From Desulfonatronum thioautotrophicum (lineage in GTDB: Bacteria > Desulfobacterota > Desulfovibrionia > Desulfovibrionales > Desulfonatronaceae), in NCBI RefSeq assembly GCF_000934745.1, contig NZ_JYNO01000001.1, positions 434,001-498,000 of the forward strand: 64,000 nucleotides of DNA, written 5' to 3'. Positions 1 to 9,341 of this stretch are shown piece by piece; position 1 is the stretch's first letter; every line of letters begins with the position of its first letter. The notes under the pieces are model-generated. The model was given only the letters and a program-made list of their open reading frames with translations. It did not search any database and was not told the origin of the DNA. The translations under genes and the position numbers were made by a program.

Positions 1-8
1 GGTACGTG

Positions 9-509
9 TCAATTCTCTGGTTCGGTCTTCTCTGCTTTTTTCTCCTGGGGGATCCGTTTCTCCACCTCCCGCTGGAATGCCGTCGACAGTTGGGCAAGTC
101 CCCCGAGTTCGTCAGCGTCACAGTTCTCTGTGTCGCGTCGCAGGATCAGGTAGTCAATGAAATCGCAAAAATCAGCATTGTCCGTCACCTTGGCGAGATC
201 ACCATCACTTTGTGGTGCAAGGTTGATGAAGCGCCACGCTTGCGCTACCTTGAGTTTGCTCAGCATCGTTTCGATCAGAGTTCGCCACGCCTGGACGTTC
301 GCCCTGAAGCGCTTCTCTACCTCGGAATCCTGCTTCGGCTTTCTCTTCCTCTGGTCAGAATCTGCCGTCTTCCGATGGCGAGTGGGAAGTAACTCGTCTT
401 CGGTGAACTGGACCGCCAAACGGTGAGCCGCGATATCAATAGAATCGTGGGTGTCCGCGGCTGATTTGGGCCGCTTGGTATCCGCAAACAGGTCGGCTTG
501 TGTTGTCAA
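9..509 (-). CDS. Hypothetical charged protein, 166 aa
   Basis: A complete reading frame with an ATG start and TGA stop. I do not recognise the family. The protein is soluble by appearance, with no signal peptide or membrane segment; it is rich in Lys, Arg, Glu and Asp, with a basic stretch at about residues 45-60 and a charged tail. It starts 9 bp after the stop of the exonuclease-BRCT gene on the same strand, so the two are probably co-transcribed and may act together in DNA metabolism (inference from context only). The window edge lies just beyond its stop. Confidence 0.6.
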   Translation of the reverse strand: MTTQADLFADTKRPKSAADTHDSIDIAAHRLAVQFTEDELLPTRHRKTADSDQRKRKPKQDSEVEKRFRANVQAWRTLIETMLSKLKVAQAWRFINLAPQSDGDLAKVTDNADFCDFIDYLILRRDTENCDADELGGLAQLSTAFQREVEKRIPQEKKAEKTEPEN

Positions 510-518
510 GATTGTCTC

Positions 519-1448
519 CTACAACAGGCTGACGAAGTCAGCTTCCGACAGAATCTCAAACGGAAGTCCCTTGGCCAGCATCTGCTCTGCTTTTTGCATC
601 TTCGAACTCTTGTGGCCTGAACGGTATCCAATGTAACCCTTCTGCCCCAAGACAAGGTAGTTTGTGTCCTGCTTAACGGTGTCGTGGCAGATGCCGCCAC
701 GATCTACCACCGCTTGCATCGCGTCACGCCTCTGCATTGCCGTCATCGCGCCGGTAAACGCGAAACTCATCCCGGAATAGGGATGCTCTTCATCAACTTG
801 GTCTGCGCTGGGTAGAATATCTGCCGCACGCAATTTCGGACCGTATGTGCCCGGCGCGCGTTGTGCTCGCGGCCCCCCGCAGGCGGCGTAGCCGCCAACG
901 TAGAGACATCCGACGCGCAGCCCACAGACCTCCTGCAGGTCGTACAGAGAGTCGATACCGTGTGCATTGCAAGCGTGCAGCGCGATCATCGCGCAAGCGC
1001 GTGCATCTTCGGCGGCGTCGTGATGCTGAAACGTGATATCGAGGACCTGGGCAATGTGGTCGAGTGCGTAGGTGGGATGCTCCGGCCAAGTGAGCTTGGC
1101 AATGACCCGGGTGCAGAAGTAGTCAGTCTCCGGGTATGGGATGCTCAACTCGTCGAGAACATGCCGGAGGACGCTCATGTCGAATGACGCATTGTGAGCG
1201 ATCAGTGGTCCGTTCACCGTTTGCATCAACGACGGCCAGAACTCAGCAAAGGATGGCGCGTCAGAGACATCCGCTTCTGTGATTCCATGAATGGACACGT
1301 TGAATGCGTCGAAGTACAGAGGTTCCGGACGTATCAGCTGATGAACGCGATCGACGATCTCACCGTTCTCGACTAGCGAAAGGCCGACCGCGCACGCTGA
1401 GGATCGTGACGCGTTAGCCGTCTCGAAATCTATGGCTGTGAATCTCAT
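519..1448 (-). CDS. DEDDh 3'-5' exonuclease with C-terminal BRCT domain
   Basis: DnaQ/epsilon-like exonuclease, 309 aa from the chosen ATG; the frame runs 18 codons further upstream, but homologous exonucleases begin directly at the first catalytic strand (MRFTAIDFET). DEDDh residues are visible: Asp7 and Glu9 in ExoI, Asp90 in the HNASFD motif, His143 and Asp148 in ExoIII. A BRCT domain follows at about residues 225-309 (FAFTG, then DTNYLVLG), as in bacterial exonuclease-BRCT proteins related to the polymerase III proofreading subunit. A linker with several Cys lies between the domains. Probably acts in DNA repair or end processing; the exact substrate is unknown. It leads a two-gene operon with the small gene just downstream. 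Confidence 0.85.
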   Translation of the reverse strand: MRFTAIDFETANASRSSACAVGLSLVENGEIVDRVHQLIRPEPLYFDAFNVSIHGITEADVSDAPSFAEFWPSLMQTVNGPLIAHNASFDMSVLRHVLDELSIPYPETDYFCTRVIAKLTWPEHPTYALDHIAQVLDITFQHHDAAEDARACAMIALHACNAHGIDSLYDLQEVCGLRVGCLYVGGYAACGGPRAQRAPGTYGPKLRAADILPSADQVDEEHPYSGMSFAFTGAMTAMQRRDAMQAVVDRGGICHDTVKQDTNYLVLGQKGYIGYRSGHKSSKMQKAEQMLAKGLPFEILSEADFVSLL

Positions 1449-2180
1449 CTTCTCAGACCGAACAGTGTTATTATACGGAACTCGCAAAAATCCGCCCCTC
1501 AAAAAACTTGGTCTTTACATCTGCTGATTCGTCAAGCACTTTTTGAAAAAAATAGTCCCAATTTTCCACTTTATTTCAATACCTTGAGCAGTTCTTGCAA
1601 AATCCTTCTTGACTCCGAGGTCAGCTTTATCCCTTGTGCTGAAATTAGCTTTATGCGGTAGCCGTATCGTCATCACAAGTGCGGGGCATAAAGCCAACCT
1701 TGGAGGAAATGCTGGATACAGAGCCGAGTGCAAAAAGTCCTTTTGCACTCGGCAGTGGTTGGCGACAAGTGGCTTGTGGTTAGTAAAAACAAGAGGTTGC
1801 CGGAAGCTCCTGGCATGTTGGTTTCGGCCTGCGGGACTTTTTGTAATGACCACTATACACGAAAATTCCGGTACTGGCTTCGGGAATCCGATATCTTACC
1901 AGATGTTGAAGTCTTTAAACGACATTTGGAGTGGAAGCAATCGTATCACGTATCTGTATTTAGCTCTTGATCGTTTCGCTGTCCTTCGAGAGGCGCTACG
2001 CTGATATTACCAGGAAGGGCGCAGACGAATGAAACAGGAGAAGGTGCCATCGTCGGGGAAAAACAAAACCCGGCGATCCTGATCGAGGCTTGAGAACAAA
2101 TCCTCCTTACCCACCATGGAGCCCCCCCTTGACGAACATTCGTAAAACACCATGAAGACCAGGATTGGAAAGGCGAGGAT
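1449..2180. other. Intergenic region without a convincing gene
   Basis: About 730 bp between the divergent exonuclease and ABC-transporter genes. Open frames on both strands here are low-complexity and antisense to each other, so none is called. The left part is AT-rich and probably holds the exonuclease promoter. A long perfect hairpin lies at 1723-1753. Around 1620-1700 there is a weaker inverted arrangement of the words 'gctttatcc' and 'cataaagcc', resembling decayed repeat DNA. Confidence 0.5.
1723..1753. repeat. Perfect 13-bp hairpin
   Basis: Arms gccgagtgcaaaa (1723-1735) and ttttgcactcggc (1741-1753) are exact inverted copies around a 5-base loop. It is not followed by a T-run on either strand and is several hundred bases from any gene end, so it is more likely a repeat or palindromic remnant than a terminator. 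Confidence 0.7.
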
Positions 2181-2900
2181 ATGATGCGGAGGGAAAACCG
2201 GGGAAGTCATGTCGGTGAGTCGGTGATCGAATTGCGCGATGTGCGGCTGGACCTTGCCGCGGGGGGCGGCATGGTCAAAATTTTGCGCGGCGTGGACCTG
2301 CGCGTGGCCGGCAGTGAAACCGTGGCCGTGACCGGGCCGTCCGGTTCCGGCAAGACGTCCTTGCTGATGGTCATGGCCGGTTTGGAGGCGGCCAGTTCCG
2401 GCCGGGTGCGCATTCTGGGTCGGGATGTGACCCGGATGAACGAGGACGGGCTGGCCAGGTTGCGGCGCGGGCGGATCGGCGTCGTGTTTCAGGGGTTTCA
2501 TCTCGTGCCGACCATGACCGCCCTGGAGAACGTCCGGCTGCCCCTGGAGCTGGCCGGATCGCCGGATGCCCGGCGCAAGGCCGGGGAGTCCCTGGAGCGG
2601 GTCGGCCTGGGTGAACGGCTGCGGCATTACCCGGCCCAGTTGTCCGGCGGGGAGCAGCAGCGGGTGGCCCTGGCCCGGGCCTTTGCCGACGCACCGCAAG
2701 TCGTGCTGGCCGACGAACCCACGGGCAACCTGGACGCGGCCACCGGCTCCGAGGTTATGCATAGGATGTTCGCCCTGCGCCGCGAACACGGCGCGGCCCT
2801 GGTGCTGGTAACCCACGACGCCGGGCTGGCCGGACAATGCGACCGCAATCTGGTGATGCGCAACGGTCGCCTGGAGCCCGGCGCGGGCGGGGGATCATGA
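2181..2900 (+). CDS. ABC transporter ATP-binding protein, YbbA/LolD type
   Basis: ATPase of a MacB/LolCDE-type exporter, 239 aa. Walker A GPSGSGKT at 52-59, Q-loop at about 104, signature LSGGEQQ at 154-160, Walker B VVLADEP at 174-180 followed by TGNLD, which is typical of the LolD/YbbA/MacB subfamily. The start is the first ATG after a GAGG ribosome site; a later start near VIELRD is possible. The partner permease lies downstream on the same strand, but about 550 bp away instead of overlapping, because a palindromic repeat sits between them. The probable role is energising the removal or transport of hydrophobic molecules from the inner membrane; the substrate is unknown. Confidence 0.9.
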   Translation: MMRRENRGSHVGESVIELRDVRLDLAAGGGMVKILRGVDLRVAGSETVAVTGPSGSGKTSLLMVMAGLEAASSGRVRILGRDVTRMNEDGLARLRRGRIGVVFQGFHLVPTMTALENVRLPLELAGSPDARRKAGESLERVGLGERLRHYPAQLSGGEQQRVALARAFADAPQVVLADEPTGNLDAATGSEVMHRMFALRREHGAALVLVTHDAGLAGQCDRNLVMRNGRLEPGAGGGS

Positions 2901-3452
2901 ACGGCCTTTCCCGAAACATCCTTGGCAAGACGTATAGAGAACGCCCTGGCAATCTTGTTCTTTCGAGCGCATATCTCATGACTGGATCGCAATCGAAATC
3001 GTAAACGAAATCGATGAATGGTTCACGGTACCGAAATATCTGGTTGACATTTTCAGGGGACACCCGGAATGACCGTGAAGGACACCGTTGCCGTAGTAGG
3101 GGCGCACCTGTGTGTGCGCCCATTGCGGGCTGAGGCGACACATCGCATGGACGGAATGCCCACGATTGAACGGCTAAGTGCTATAAACGGAACCATAAAA
3201 TCAGCAGGATCGACCATCCGCTGGGGCGGACACACAGGTCCGCCCCTACAGTGGGACGACCACCATCCCCACACGGATGTGTCAACCAATTCTGAACCAT
3301 CCCGAAATCGATGCTGCAAAAAGACATAGTAATGTATGCTCATCAAAGGCGATTATCGATTTCGATTTTGGCCCTAAATCACCCTTGATTTCGTGCGCAT
3401 TATGTTGAGATTCAAGTTTCTCTGGGTGGATTCCACGGAGGGGAATACCCCG
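2901..3452. other. Long gap between ABC ATPase and permease
   Basis: About 550 bp with no gene. It holds the double-hairpin repeat 3096-3249 and a second, weaker inverted pair (aatcgaaatcg near 2993 and cgatttcgatt near 3357). An ATG overlaps the ATPase stop (ATGA at 2897) but its frame closes after about 32 codons. It may be what is left of an older coupled junction, which is speculative. Confidence 0.5.
3096..3249. repeat. Palindromic repeat element with two hairpin ends
   Basis: Left end 3096-3121 begins gtaggggcgcacctgtgtgt; right end 3224-3249 ends caggtccgcccctac. The 26-base ends match as inverted copies at 24 positions. Each end is itself a hairpin, and both mismatches sit in the hairpin stems as c/g swaps that keep pairing. 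Spacer is about 100 bp with no coding content. This fits a non-autonomous, MITE- or REP-like element; I recall very similar GTAGGGGCG-type repeats from many bacteria, but no search was possible. Confidence 0.75.
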
Positions 3453-6026
3453 TTGCGCACCACGATGGGTCTGGCGCTGCGGGAAATCCGCAACCGGCCC
3501 AAGGGGTTCGGTATTTTCCTGCTTTGCCTGATCCTCGGCGTGGGAGCAGTAGCCGGGATCGGCACCTTGTCCGCGGCCCTGGACGCCGGAATCCGGGACA
3601 ACACCCGGGCCATCCTTGGCGGGGATCTGGAGCTGCGTCAGGCCCATGCGCCCATTCCCGCCGATGTCCTGGCAATGCTGCAAGGCTTTGGGGAAACGTC
3701 CCGGATCGCCACCCTGCGGGCCATGGCCCGGGGCCCGGACGGAGCCTCCACCCTGACCGAACTCAAGGCCGTGGATCGCGGATATCCGCTGTTCGGTCAG
3801 GTTCAACTCCGCTCCGGGACGGACCTGCAAAATACGCTGGCCTCCGGGGGGACCCATCCGGCAGCCGTGGCCGAAGCCGGTTTGCTGGCGCGGATCAATG
3901 CCCAGGTTGGCGATCTGATAACCGTCGGAGATCTGGCCTTCCAGGTGGTGGATGTCCTGGAGCGGGAACCGGACAAGGCCGCTGGTTTTTTCGGGCTGGG
4001 TCCGCGCCTGATGATTTCCCTGGACGAATTGGACGCCACCGGCCTGGTCCAGCCGGGCAGCCTGGTTCGCCACGCGGTACGCCTGGCCCTGCCCGGGGCA
4101 GGCGCACGGACCATGACCGAACAGGCCGTCCGCGCTGAAATCGAAGCGGCTTTCCCTGAAGCATCCTGGCAGGTGCGGGAGCACGGCTCCGCGGCCAGGG
4201 GGCTGACCCGGGCCATTGAGAATCTGGCCAAATACCTGAATCTCGTGGGGCTGGCCGCCCTGCTCATTGGAGGATTGGGCGTAGCCGGCAGCGTTCAGGC
4301 CTATTTCGAGAGCCGCCGGTCGACCTTGGCGACCTTGCGCTGCCTGGGGGCCACATCCCGGACCCTTTTCACCTTCTGCCTCACCCAGGTGCTGGCAATG
4401 GCCTTCCTTGGCGGGCTTGCCGGACTGGCTCTGGGCCTCGGGCTGGCCAACATTGGTGCCGCGGCCCTGGCCAGAGGGCTTGGCCTGCAAGCCGTTCTGG
4501 GGCTCTATTCCGGCGTGTTGGCCACGGCTCTGGTCCTGGGGCTGTGCACAACCCTGGCCTTCGTGCTCCGGCCCGTGTATCTCGCCCTGCGCTTTCGCCC
4601 GGCGGAACTGTTCCGCGGATATGTCCAGCCCGTGCCTCAGCCGCTGGTCCCCAGAGAACGGGCCGTGATCGTCCTGACCTGGCTGGCACTCGCCGGACTG
4701 ATGGCCCTGGCCGTGGGCGACGGGCAGACCGTGGCCGCGTTTTTCAGTGCGGCCCTGGTCAGCGTGCTGCTTTTTTCCGGGGCTGCCCGGCTCGTTAAAT
4801 GGGCCGCCGCCGCGACCGGCAGCTTCTGGGCCGGAAATATTTCCCGCGGTCGGAGAGCGTATGCGACAAGCCCGCTGCTGCGCCAGGCCGTAGCCAACCT
4901 GCACCGCCCCGGGGCCATGACCTCCAGCGTGATCTTTTCCCTGGGTCTGGGAATGACCATGCTGGTGACCGTGGCCCTGGTGGACGGCTCGTTCCAGGAC
5001 CGGCTCGCCCGCCAACTGCCCCAGAACGCACCGGACTTCTTTTTCGTGGACATTCCCCGCAACCAAATCGACGCCTTGCGCGAGAAGAGCCGCTCCTGGC
5101 CGGAGCTGCAAGAGTGGAGGGACCAGCCTTCCATCCGTGGCCGGATCGTGGCCATTGGCGGACTGGACGCGGAAGAAGCCCTGCGGGATCCCGCCGTGGA
5201 ATGGGCCATTCGCGGCGAACGCGGAGTGACCTTTGCCGCTCGGCCCATGGAAGATGTCCGGATCGTGGGTGGATCCTGGTGGCCGGAGGACTACCGGGGC
5301 CCAGCCCAGGTGTGCATGGACGAACAAATCGTCCGTGGCCTGAGCGCCGAGCTGGGCGATACCCTGGTCATGAACATCCTGGGCCGGGAAATCCAGGCCG
5401 AGATCACCTGCCTGCGGGAGGTGGACTGGGAATCCCTGGCCCTGAACCACTCGATCATCTTTTCCCCAGGCATCCTGGACGCAGCGCCGTACACCTACAT
5501 TGCCACGGTCTCCCTGGCCCAGGCGACACCGCCAGACCGGCGAGCGGCCCTGCCGGCCTCATTGTCCGAGGAGTTCAACCGGGTGGTGGCCGTGGATGTC
5601 CAGGACGTTCTGGAGGATGTGGCCCGAGTCACGGATCAGGTCGGCATGGGCGTACGGGCCACGGCGGCCATGACCCTGCTGGCCGGAGTCGTGGTTCTGG
5701 CCGGAGTGATCCGGGCCGGGCTGGAGCGGCGACGGTACGAAGCCGCGATCTTCAAGGTCTGCGGGGCCACCCGCCGGGATGTGGTCACGACCCTGGGGCT
5801 GGAGTTACTGCTCCTGGGCGGCGTGGCCGCCTCCCTGGCCGCCGGGCTGGGCACAGGTTTGGCCTGGTGGTTCGTGCACCGCATTCTGAACGACCCATGG
5901 ACCTTTCTCCCAGGTACCCTGCTCACGGTGCTGGCCCTGGGGCTCCTTGTGGTCCTGGGCTGCGGCCTGATCGGAATGCGCTCGGTCCTGTCCGCCCGAC
6001 CCTGGGCCTTGCTGCGCAACGAGTGA
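3453..6026 (+). CDS. ABC transporter permease, YbbP/FtsX-like
   Basis: Large FtsX-family permease of about 857 aa that pairs with the YbbA-like ATPase. It has an N-terminal membrane helix (GIFLLCLILGVGAVAGIGTL), a large periplasmic domain, a membrane block in the middle (about residues 255-450), a second periplasmic domain, and three C-terminal helices, so two FtsX units. This is the YbbP layout. Start: the frame is open to 3393; I chose TTG at 3453 because GGAGGGG lies upstream, and ATG at 3465 (MGLALREIRNRPKG) is equally plausible. The YbbAP pair is often found with a TesA-like lipase, but none is present here. Confidence 0.85.
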   Translation: MRTTMGLALREIRNRPKGFGIFLLCLILGVGAVAGIGTLSAALDAGIRDNTRAILGGDLELRQAHAPIPADVLAMLQGFGETSRIATLRAMARGPDGASTLTELKAVDRGYPLFGQVQLRSGTDLQNTLASGGTHPAAVAEAGLLARINAQVGDLITVGDLAFQVVDVLEREPDKAAGFFGLGPRLMISLDELDATGLVQPGSLVRHAVRLALPGAGARTMTEQAVRAEIEAAFPEASWQVREHGSAARGLTRAIENLAKYLNLVGLAALLIGGLGVAGSVQAYFESRRSTLATLRCLGATSRTLFTFCLTQVLAMAFLGGLAGLALGLGLANIGAAALARGLGLQAVLGLYSGVLATALVLGLCTTLAFVLRPVYLALRFRPAELFRGYVQPVPQPLVPRERAVIVLTWLALAGLMALAVGDGQTVAAFFSAALVSVLLFSGAARLVKWAAAATGSFWAGNISRGRRAYATSPLLRQAVANLHRPGAMTSSVIFSLGLGMTMLVTVALVDGSFQDRLARQLPQNAPDFFFVDIPRNQIDALREKSRSWPELQEWRDQPSIRGRIVAIGGLDAEEALRDPAVEWAIRGERGVTFAARPMEDVRIVGGSWWPEDYRGPAQVCMDEQIVRGLSAELGDTLVMNILGREIQAEITCLREVDWESLALNHSIIFSPGILDAAPYTYIATVSLAQATPPDRRAALPASLSEEFNRVVAVDVQDVLEDVARVTDQVGMGVRATAAMTLLAGVVVLAGVIRAGLERRRYEAAIFKVCGATRRDVVTTLGLELLLLGGVAASLAAGLGTGLAWWFVHRILNDPWTFLPGTLLTVLALGLLVVLGCGLIGMRSVLSARPWALLRNE

Positions 6027-6094
6027 TGCAGGTATGCTGCCCGCAATTCGCAGATTGTTTTTTACGTAATAATTCAAGACCACCAGGACAGCCC

Positions 6095-6211
6095 ATGACC
6101 ACGGAATTCGATCAGCTGCACGTCTTTAACAAGGGGATGTTCCCGTTCGAGGATCATGGTCTCGATGTTTTGAGCAGTGCCGCGGATTTCATGCGGGGGG
6201 CGCAGTGGTGA
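6095..6211 (+). CDS. Very small ORF overlapping the zeta-toxin gene, possible antitoxin
   Basis: A 38-codon frame (MTTEFDQLHVFNKGMFPFED...) starting 68 bp after the permease stop, whose TGA overlaps the GTG start of the zeta-toxin-like gene. Overlap with the toxin start is the usual organisation of a toxin-antitoxin pair. The sequence is shorter than typical antitoxins and may itself be trimmed. Function is inferred from position only. Confidence 0.45.
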   Translation: MTTEFDQLHVFNKGMFPFEDHGLDVLSSAADFMRGAQW

Positions 6212-6656
6212 TAAACAAGACGCCGCGCATCATCATTATCGCCGGTCCCAACGGAGCGGGGAAGACCACCTTTGCCGAGGAATTTCTGCCCAAGGAAGCC
6301 GGCTGCCCTGTATTCGTCAATGCCGACCTGATTGCCGCGGGCATCTCGCCGTTTGACCCCGACCGGGCTGCTTTCAGGGCGGACCGTCTGATGCTGGAGG
6401 AAATTCACAACCACGCCCGGCGCAAAGTGAGCTTTGCCTTTGAGACGACGCTCAGCGGGCGGTGCCATGCGCGCATGATCCCGGACTGGCAGGCGAAGGG
6501 CTTTACGGTCAAACTGTTTTTCCTGCACCTGACATCCCCTGAACTGGCTATTGCCCGGGTACGGCAGAGGGTCCGGGCAGGCGGGCACGATGTTCCGGAA
6601 TCAACGATTCACGCAGATTCCAGGCCGGTTTGCGGAATTTTGAAATGCAAACATGA
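6205..6656 (+). pseudogene. Zeta-toxin-like kinase, frameshifted and truncated
   Basis: The N-terminus is a clear zeta-toxin / UDP-GlcNAc-kinase-like P-loop protein: Walker A GPNGAGKTT at about residues 13-21, then NADLIAAG, and FETTLSGR, which is the substrate-side motif of the family. After VPESTI the expected RRF...GLRNFE continuation is found in another frame: RRFQAGLRNFEMQT is encoded from 6612 to a stop at 6654. A frameshift near 6610 therefore breaks the gene, and even the restored frame stops well before the normal C-terminus. The unshifted frame runs on to 6666 with unrelated residues. Probably a dead toxin of a decayed module. Confidence 0.75.
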
Positions 6657-6768
6657 CCTGGGATAAGGCGTTGCCGAAGATGCCTCCCCTCCCCAACCAC
6701 ATCCATCTCCAATAATGAAGCAATTCCAGCCTGCCACATGCAGGGCGTTGAACATGAAAAAAGCCGGA

Positions 6769-7047
6769 TCAGTCATCCTCGCATTCCGGGAGCGTCACGT
6801 TGAATGCGGCGGTGATGCAGCGGCTGTCGTCGGGGTCGTTTTCATAACCGCACTGCAAGCGAAAGAGTGCCCCAGCGACGCTTCCGCTCGCGTGCAATAA
6901 CTTGCCATCAACGCGCACATCGGACAACTCCATCGTGACGCGACTTCGTAATCTCTCTTCCAGGTAGAGCTGCCGGATCCCTGCTGCCTCGTAATTGCCC
7001 AATTCGCCGTCAGGATGTCCCTCAGACAGGGTCAAACCGATTTGCAA
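6769..7047 (-). CDS. Hypothetical protein, 92 aa
   Basis: Small ORF with no family I recognise, no signal peptide and no membrane segment. The product is acidic with two Cys (LQCGYEND, LPECEDD). It lies between the broken zeta module and the TPR gene, on the strand of the latter. The frame is complete with an ATG, but no strong ribosome site is visible, so the start may be elsewhere. Confidence 0.45.
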   Translation of the reverse strand: MQIGLTLSEGHPDGELGNYEAAGIRQLYLEERLRSRVTMELSDVRVDGKLLHASGSVAGALFRLQCGYENDPDDSRCITAAFNVTLPECEDD

Positions 7048-7089
7048 AGCGCCGACGAAGTAGGTCAGGCTTTTCTGGCCTTGGAAAGC

Positions 7090-7130
7090 GCAACAGAGCG
7101 GCCATCACAGAATTGATGGCACCCTGTTGC
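7090..7130. repeat. Two-part stem-loop
   Basis: Outer stem gcaacag (7090-7096) / ctgttgc (7124-7130) encloses an inner stem gccatca (7101-7107) / tgatggc (7114-7120). It lies between the stop of the TPR gene and the next minus-strand gene. No T-run follows, so it could be a weak terminator, an RNA-processing structure or a repeat. Confidence 0.5.
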
Positions 7131-7244
7131 TCTTGTCATCAAACTATTTGAATGACCGGCAATGAACTGGCTCGGTCTTTAAAGACCACAAAGGAGCGAA
7201 GAGGCCGCAACTGGCCCAGGTTTGATATGACTTTCATGCCTGCC

Positions 7245-9341
7245 TCAGTTGATTTCATCAAGCATCCGTCGGGCAGCGCCGGAGAATTCGTAAGCGGATT
7301 CACCTTGCGCGACGATATGTTTGAGCAGCTCTCGTGCCTGGGATACGTTGCCCAGGCTTTGCTCAATCTGGGCCAGATGAAAGCCGATGATCGGGATAGA
7401 CCAGCCGGAGATCTCGAAGGCTCTGCGCAGTTGCTCTGCTGCTTTCTGGTGGTCCCCCCTGAGGTGGTAGATCCAGCCGATGGTGCTGTTGATGCTGGCA
7501 TTGCCGGGGTTCAGGGTATCAGCTCTTCGGGCCAGCGACATGGCCCGGTCCAGGTCACGTTCCCGGGAGGCCAGAAACCATGCGAGCTGGTTGTAGCCAA
7601 TGAAGGAGTCCGGCTGCAGCGCGACAAATTTCTCATAGCTTTCAAAAGCCAGCTCCTCCCTGCCCAGGGTCTCGGCAACCAGGCCGAGCCGGATCACGGT
7701 GCCGGGGTCCTCGACCACCGAGACCGCGGTCTCAAGCAATGGCAGGGCTTGCGGCAGGTCGCCCCTGGCCATTGCCAGCTCGGCCAGCAGCAGATTGGCC
7801 GAAAAGGAGCGGGGGGCAAGCCGCAGGGCGGTTTCGAGCGAGACGGCCACCTCGTCGCGACGTCCGAGCTGGGCTGCTGCCAGCGCGTGCAGGATATGGG
7901 GCAGCGCCAGCTCTGGATCGGATTCCACGGCGGAACGAAACGTTTCCAGGGCAGGCAAATGATACTGCCAGACATAAAACACCAGTCCGGCGGAAAGGTC
8001 CCCGATGGCCGCCGACCCGACCAGCCGGTCCAGCTGATCATCATCAAAACCGGCAAACGTGACCCCCTTGAGCATGCCGTCGGACCTGGACACGGCGGTG
8101 AGCATCCTGGCCTTGTCACCACTGATCGCGGCGTTCATCCCCTTCAGAAAGAAGATCCCGCTGGCCATCGCGGGGTCGGTCGCCGTGGGCTCGGGGACAG
8201 TGGCGTCTTGCTGATGGGCCGCCGTGGCAAAGCCCAGGTAGACAACAGCCAGGTGTGCAAGCGAGGGGTCCTGCTTCAGAAGGGCCTGGGTCCGGCTTGC
8301 AGCAGTGTCCAGTTTGCCCTGCATTGCGTCGGCAAAAGCCCGGAGCAGTTCGACTTCAGGACTCTCGCCGAGGTTTTCCAGGAGGCGCGCGGCTGCGGCC
8401 CCATCCCCCCGGTGCAGGGCAAGGCGTGCCCGGGACAGTTCCGGGAAGGACAGCGACGCATGATACCGCCCCACCATGGCCTGTGCCGCGTCCATGTCCT
8501 GCATGCGCAGCAACAGGGAAAACAGCGCATCCGCCGCGGGCGCATAATCTGGCTGCTGCGCCAGACAGGTTTCAAGGTGTTGCCGGGCGTCTGAAAGCTG
8601 CCCCGTGGCTTGCGACAGCATGGAAAAGTTGAGCAGGGCGATGCAGTCGTTCGGTTCGAGACGCAGGGAAGACTCCAGCGCTTCCCGGGCGTTATGCAGA
8701 TCCCCCAGCTCCAGGAGCGCTGCTCCAAGGTTGCTCCGGTAGACGGCCCCGCTCGGGGCCTGTTCCACCGCGGCGGCGAAGTATTTCGCAGCATCCTCGA
8801 TGGAGCCCCGCGCCAGGGCGATGCTGCCGGCCACGTTCAGGGCATAGGCATTGTGTTGGTCCGCGGCCAGCGCAGTTCGGGCGTGCTCTTCCGCACGGTC
8901 CAGCTGCTGTTGCTTACGCGCGATCAGGGCCATGGCGATCTGGCCCCATGGTTCATCCGCTTCAGGCGGATGTTGCGCGAGACTGGTTCGGGCCTCGGAT
9001 ACCTGATCCGCGATGGCCAGGGCCAGGGCGAACAGGTGGTGCACCTCCCGCAGTTCGGGATGCGTTTCCAAAACCTTCGGCGCATGTGCCAGCACGAACC
9101 CGAAATCCCCACGGTCATGCATCCGGGTGCGCATCTGCAAGGCGACCAGGGATGTCTCCAAAGACCGCTCAACAGTGGCATCCAAAGCAGATGGGGACTG
9201 GTGATGGCCGTCGCTGATCATGCCATCCAGGGAGGGGGCCAGAGGCGAAGACAAGGGGACTGCGACGGCCGAGGCGGCGGACCCCAGGATCAACATGCCG
9301 GCCAGGAGAAACGGGATAAACGTGTTCCAGGAATATTGCAT
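7245..9341 (-). CDS. Secreted tetratricopeptide-repeat protein
   Basis: 698 aa from the chosen ATG (MQYSWNTFIPFLLAGMLILG), which gives a good signal peptide cleaved after the Ala-rich stretch; MEPV four codons upstream is an alternative, and the frame upstream of that has no protein character. The rest is almost entirely TPR helices: repeated A-x-x-x-G/A-x-x-x-A patterns with Pro between helices, for example ALNVAGSIALARGSIEDAAK and SAVESDPELALPHILHALAA. It precedes, by position, the PEP-CTERM VWA gene on the same strand but is separated from it by a strong terminator, so it has its own promoter. TPR proteins such as PrsT accompany PEP-CTERM/exopolysaccharide systems; whether this one does is inference. 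Confidence 0.8.
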   Translation of the reverse strand: MQYSWNTFIPFLLAGMLILGSAASAVAVPLSSPLAPSLDGMISDGHHQSPSALDATVERSLETSLVALQMRTRMHDRGDFGFVLAHAPKVLETHPELREVHHLFALALAIADQVSEARTSLAQHPPEADEPWGQIAMALIARKQQQLDRAEEHARTALAADQHNAYALNVAGSIALARGSIEDAAKYFAAAVEQAPSGAVYRSNLGAALLELGDLHNAREALESSLRLEPNDCIALLNFSMLSQATGQLSDARQHLETCLAQQPDYAPAADALFSLLLRMQDMDAAQAMVGRYHASLSFPELSRARLALHRGDGAAAARLLENLGESPEVELLRAFADAMQGKLDTAASRTQALLKQDPSLAHLAVVYLGFATAAHQQDATVPEPTATDPAMASGIFFLKGMNAAISGDKARMLTAVSRSDGMLKGVTFAGFDDDQLDRLVGSAAIGDLSAGLVFYVWQYHLPALETFRSAVESDPELALPHILHALAAAQLGRRDEVAVSLETALRLAPRSFSANLLLAELAMARGDLPQALPLLETAVSVVEDPGTVIRLGLVAETLGREELAFESYEKFVALQPDSFIGYNQLAWFLASRERDLDRAMSLARRADTLNPGNASINSTIGWIYHLRGDHQKAAEQLRRAFEISGWSIPIIGFHLAQIEQSLGNVSQARELLKHIVAQGESAYEFSGAARRMLDEIN

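Noticed and set aside
1609-2004. 131-codon plus-strand frame in the intergenic region
   Set aside because: No ribosome site, includes the hairpin at 1723-1753, and the sequence has no protein-like pattern.
3282-5450. 722-codon frame on the minus strand
   Set aside because: Antisense to the permease gene, Gly/Gln/Pro/His-rich with no protein motifs; a shadow of GC-rich codons.
7152-8594. 480-codon plus-strand frame
   Set aside because: Antisense to the TPR gene; composition typical of a shadow frame.
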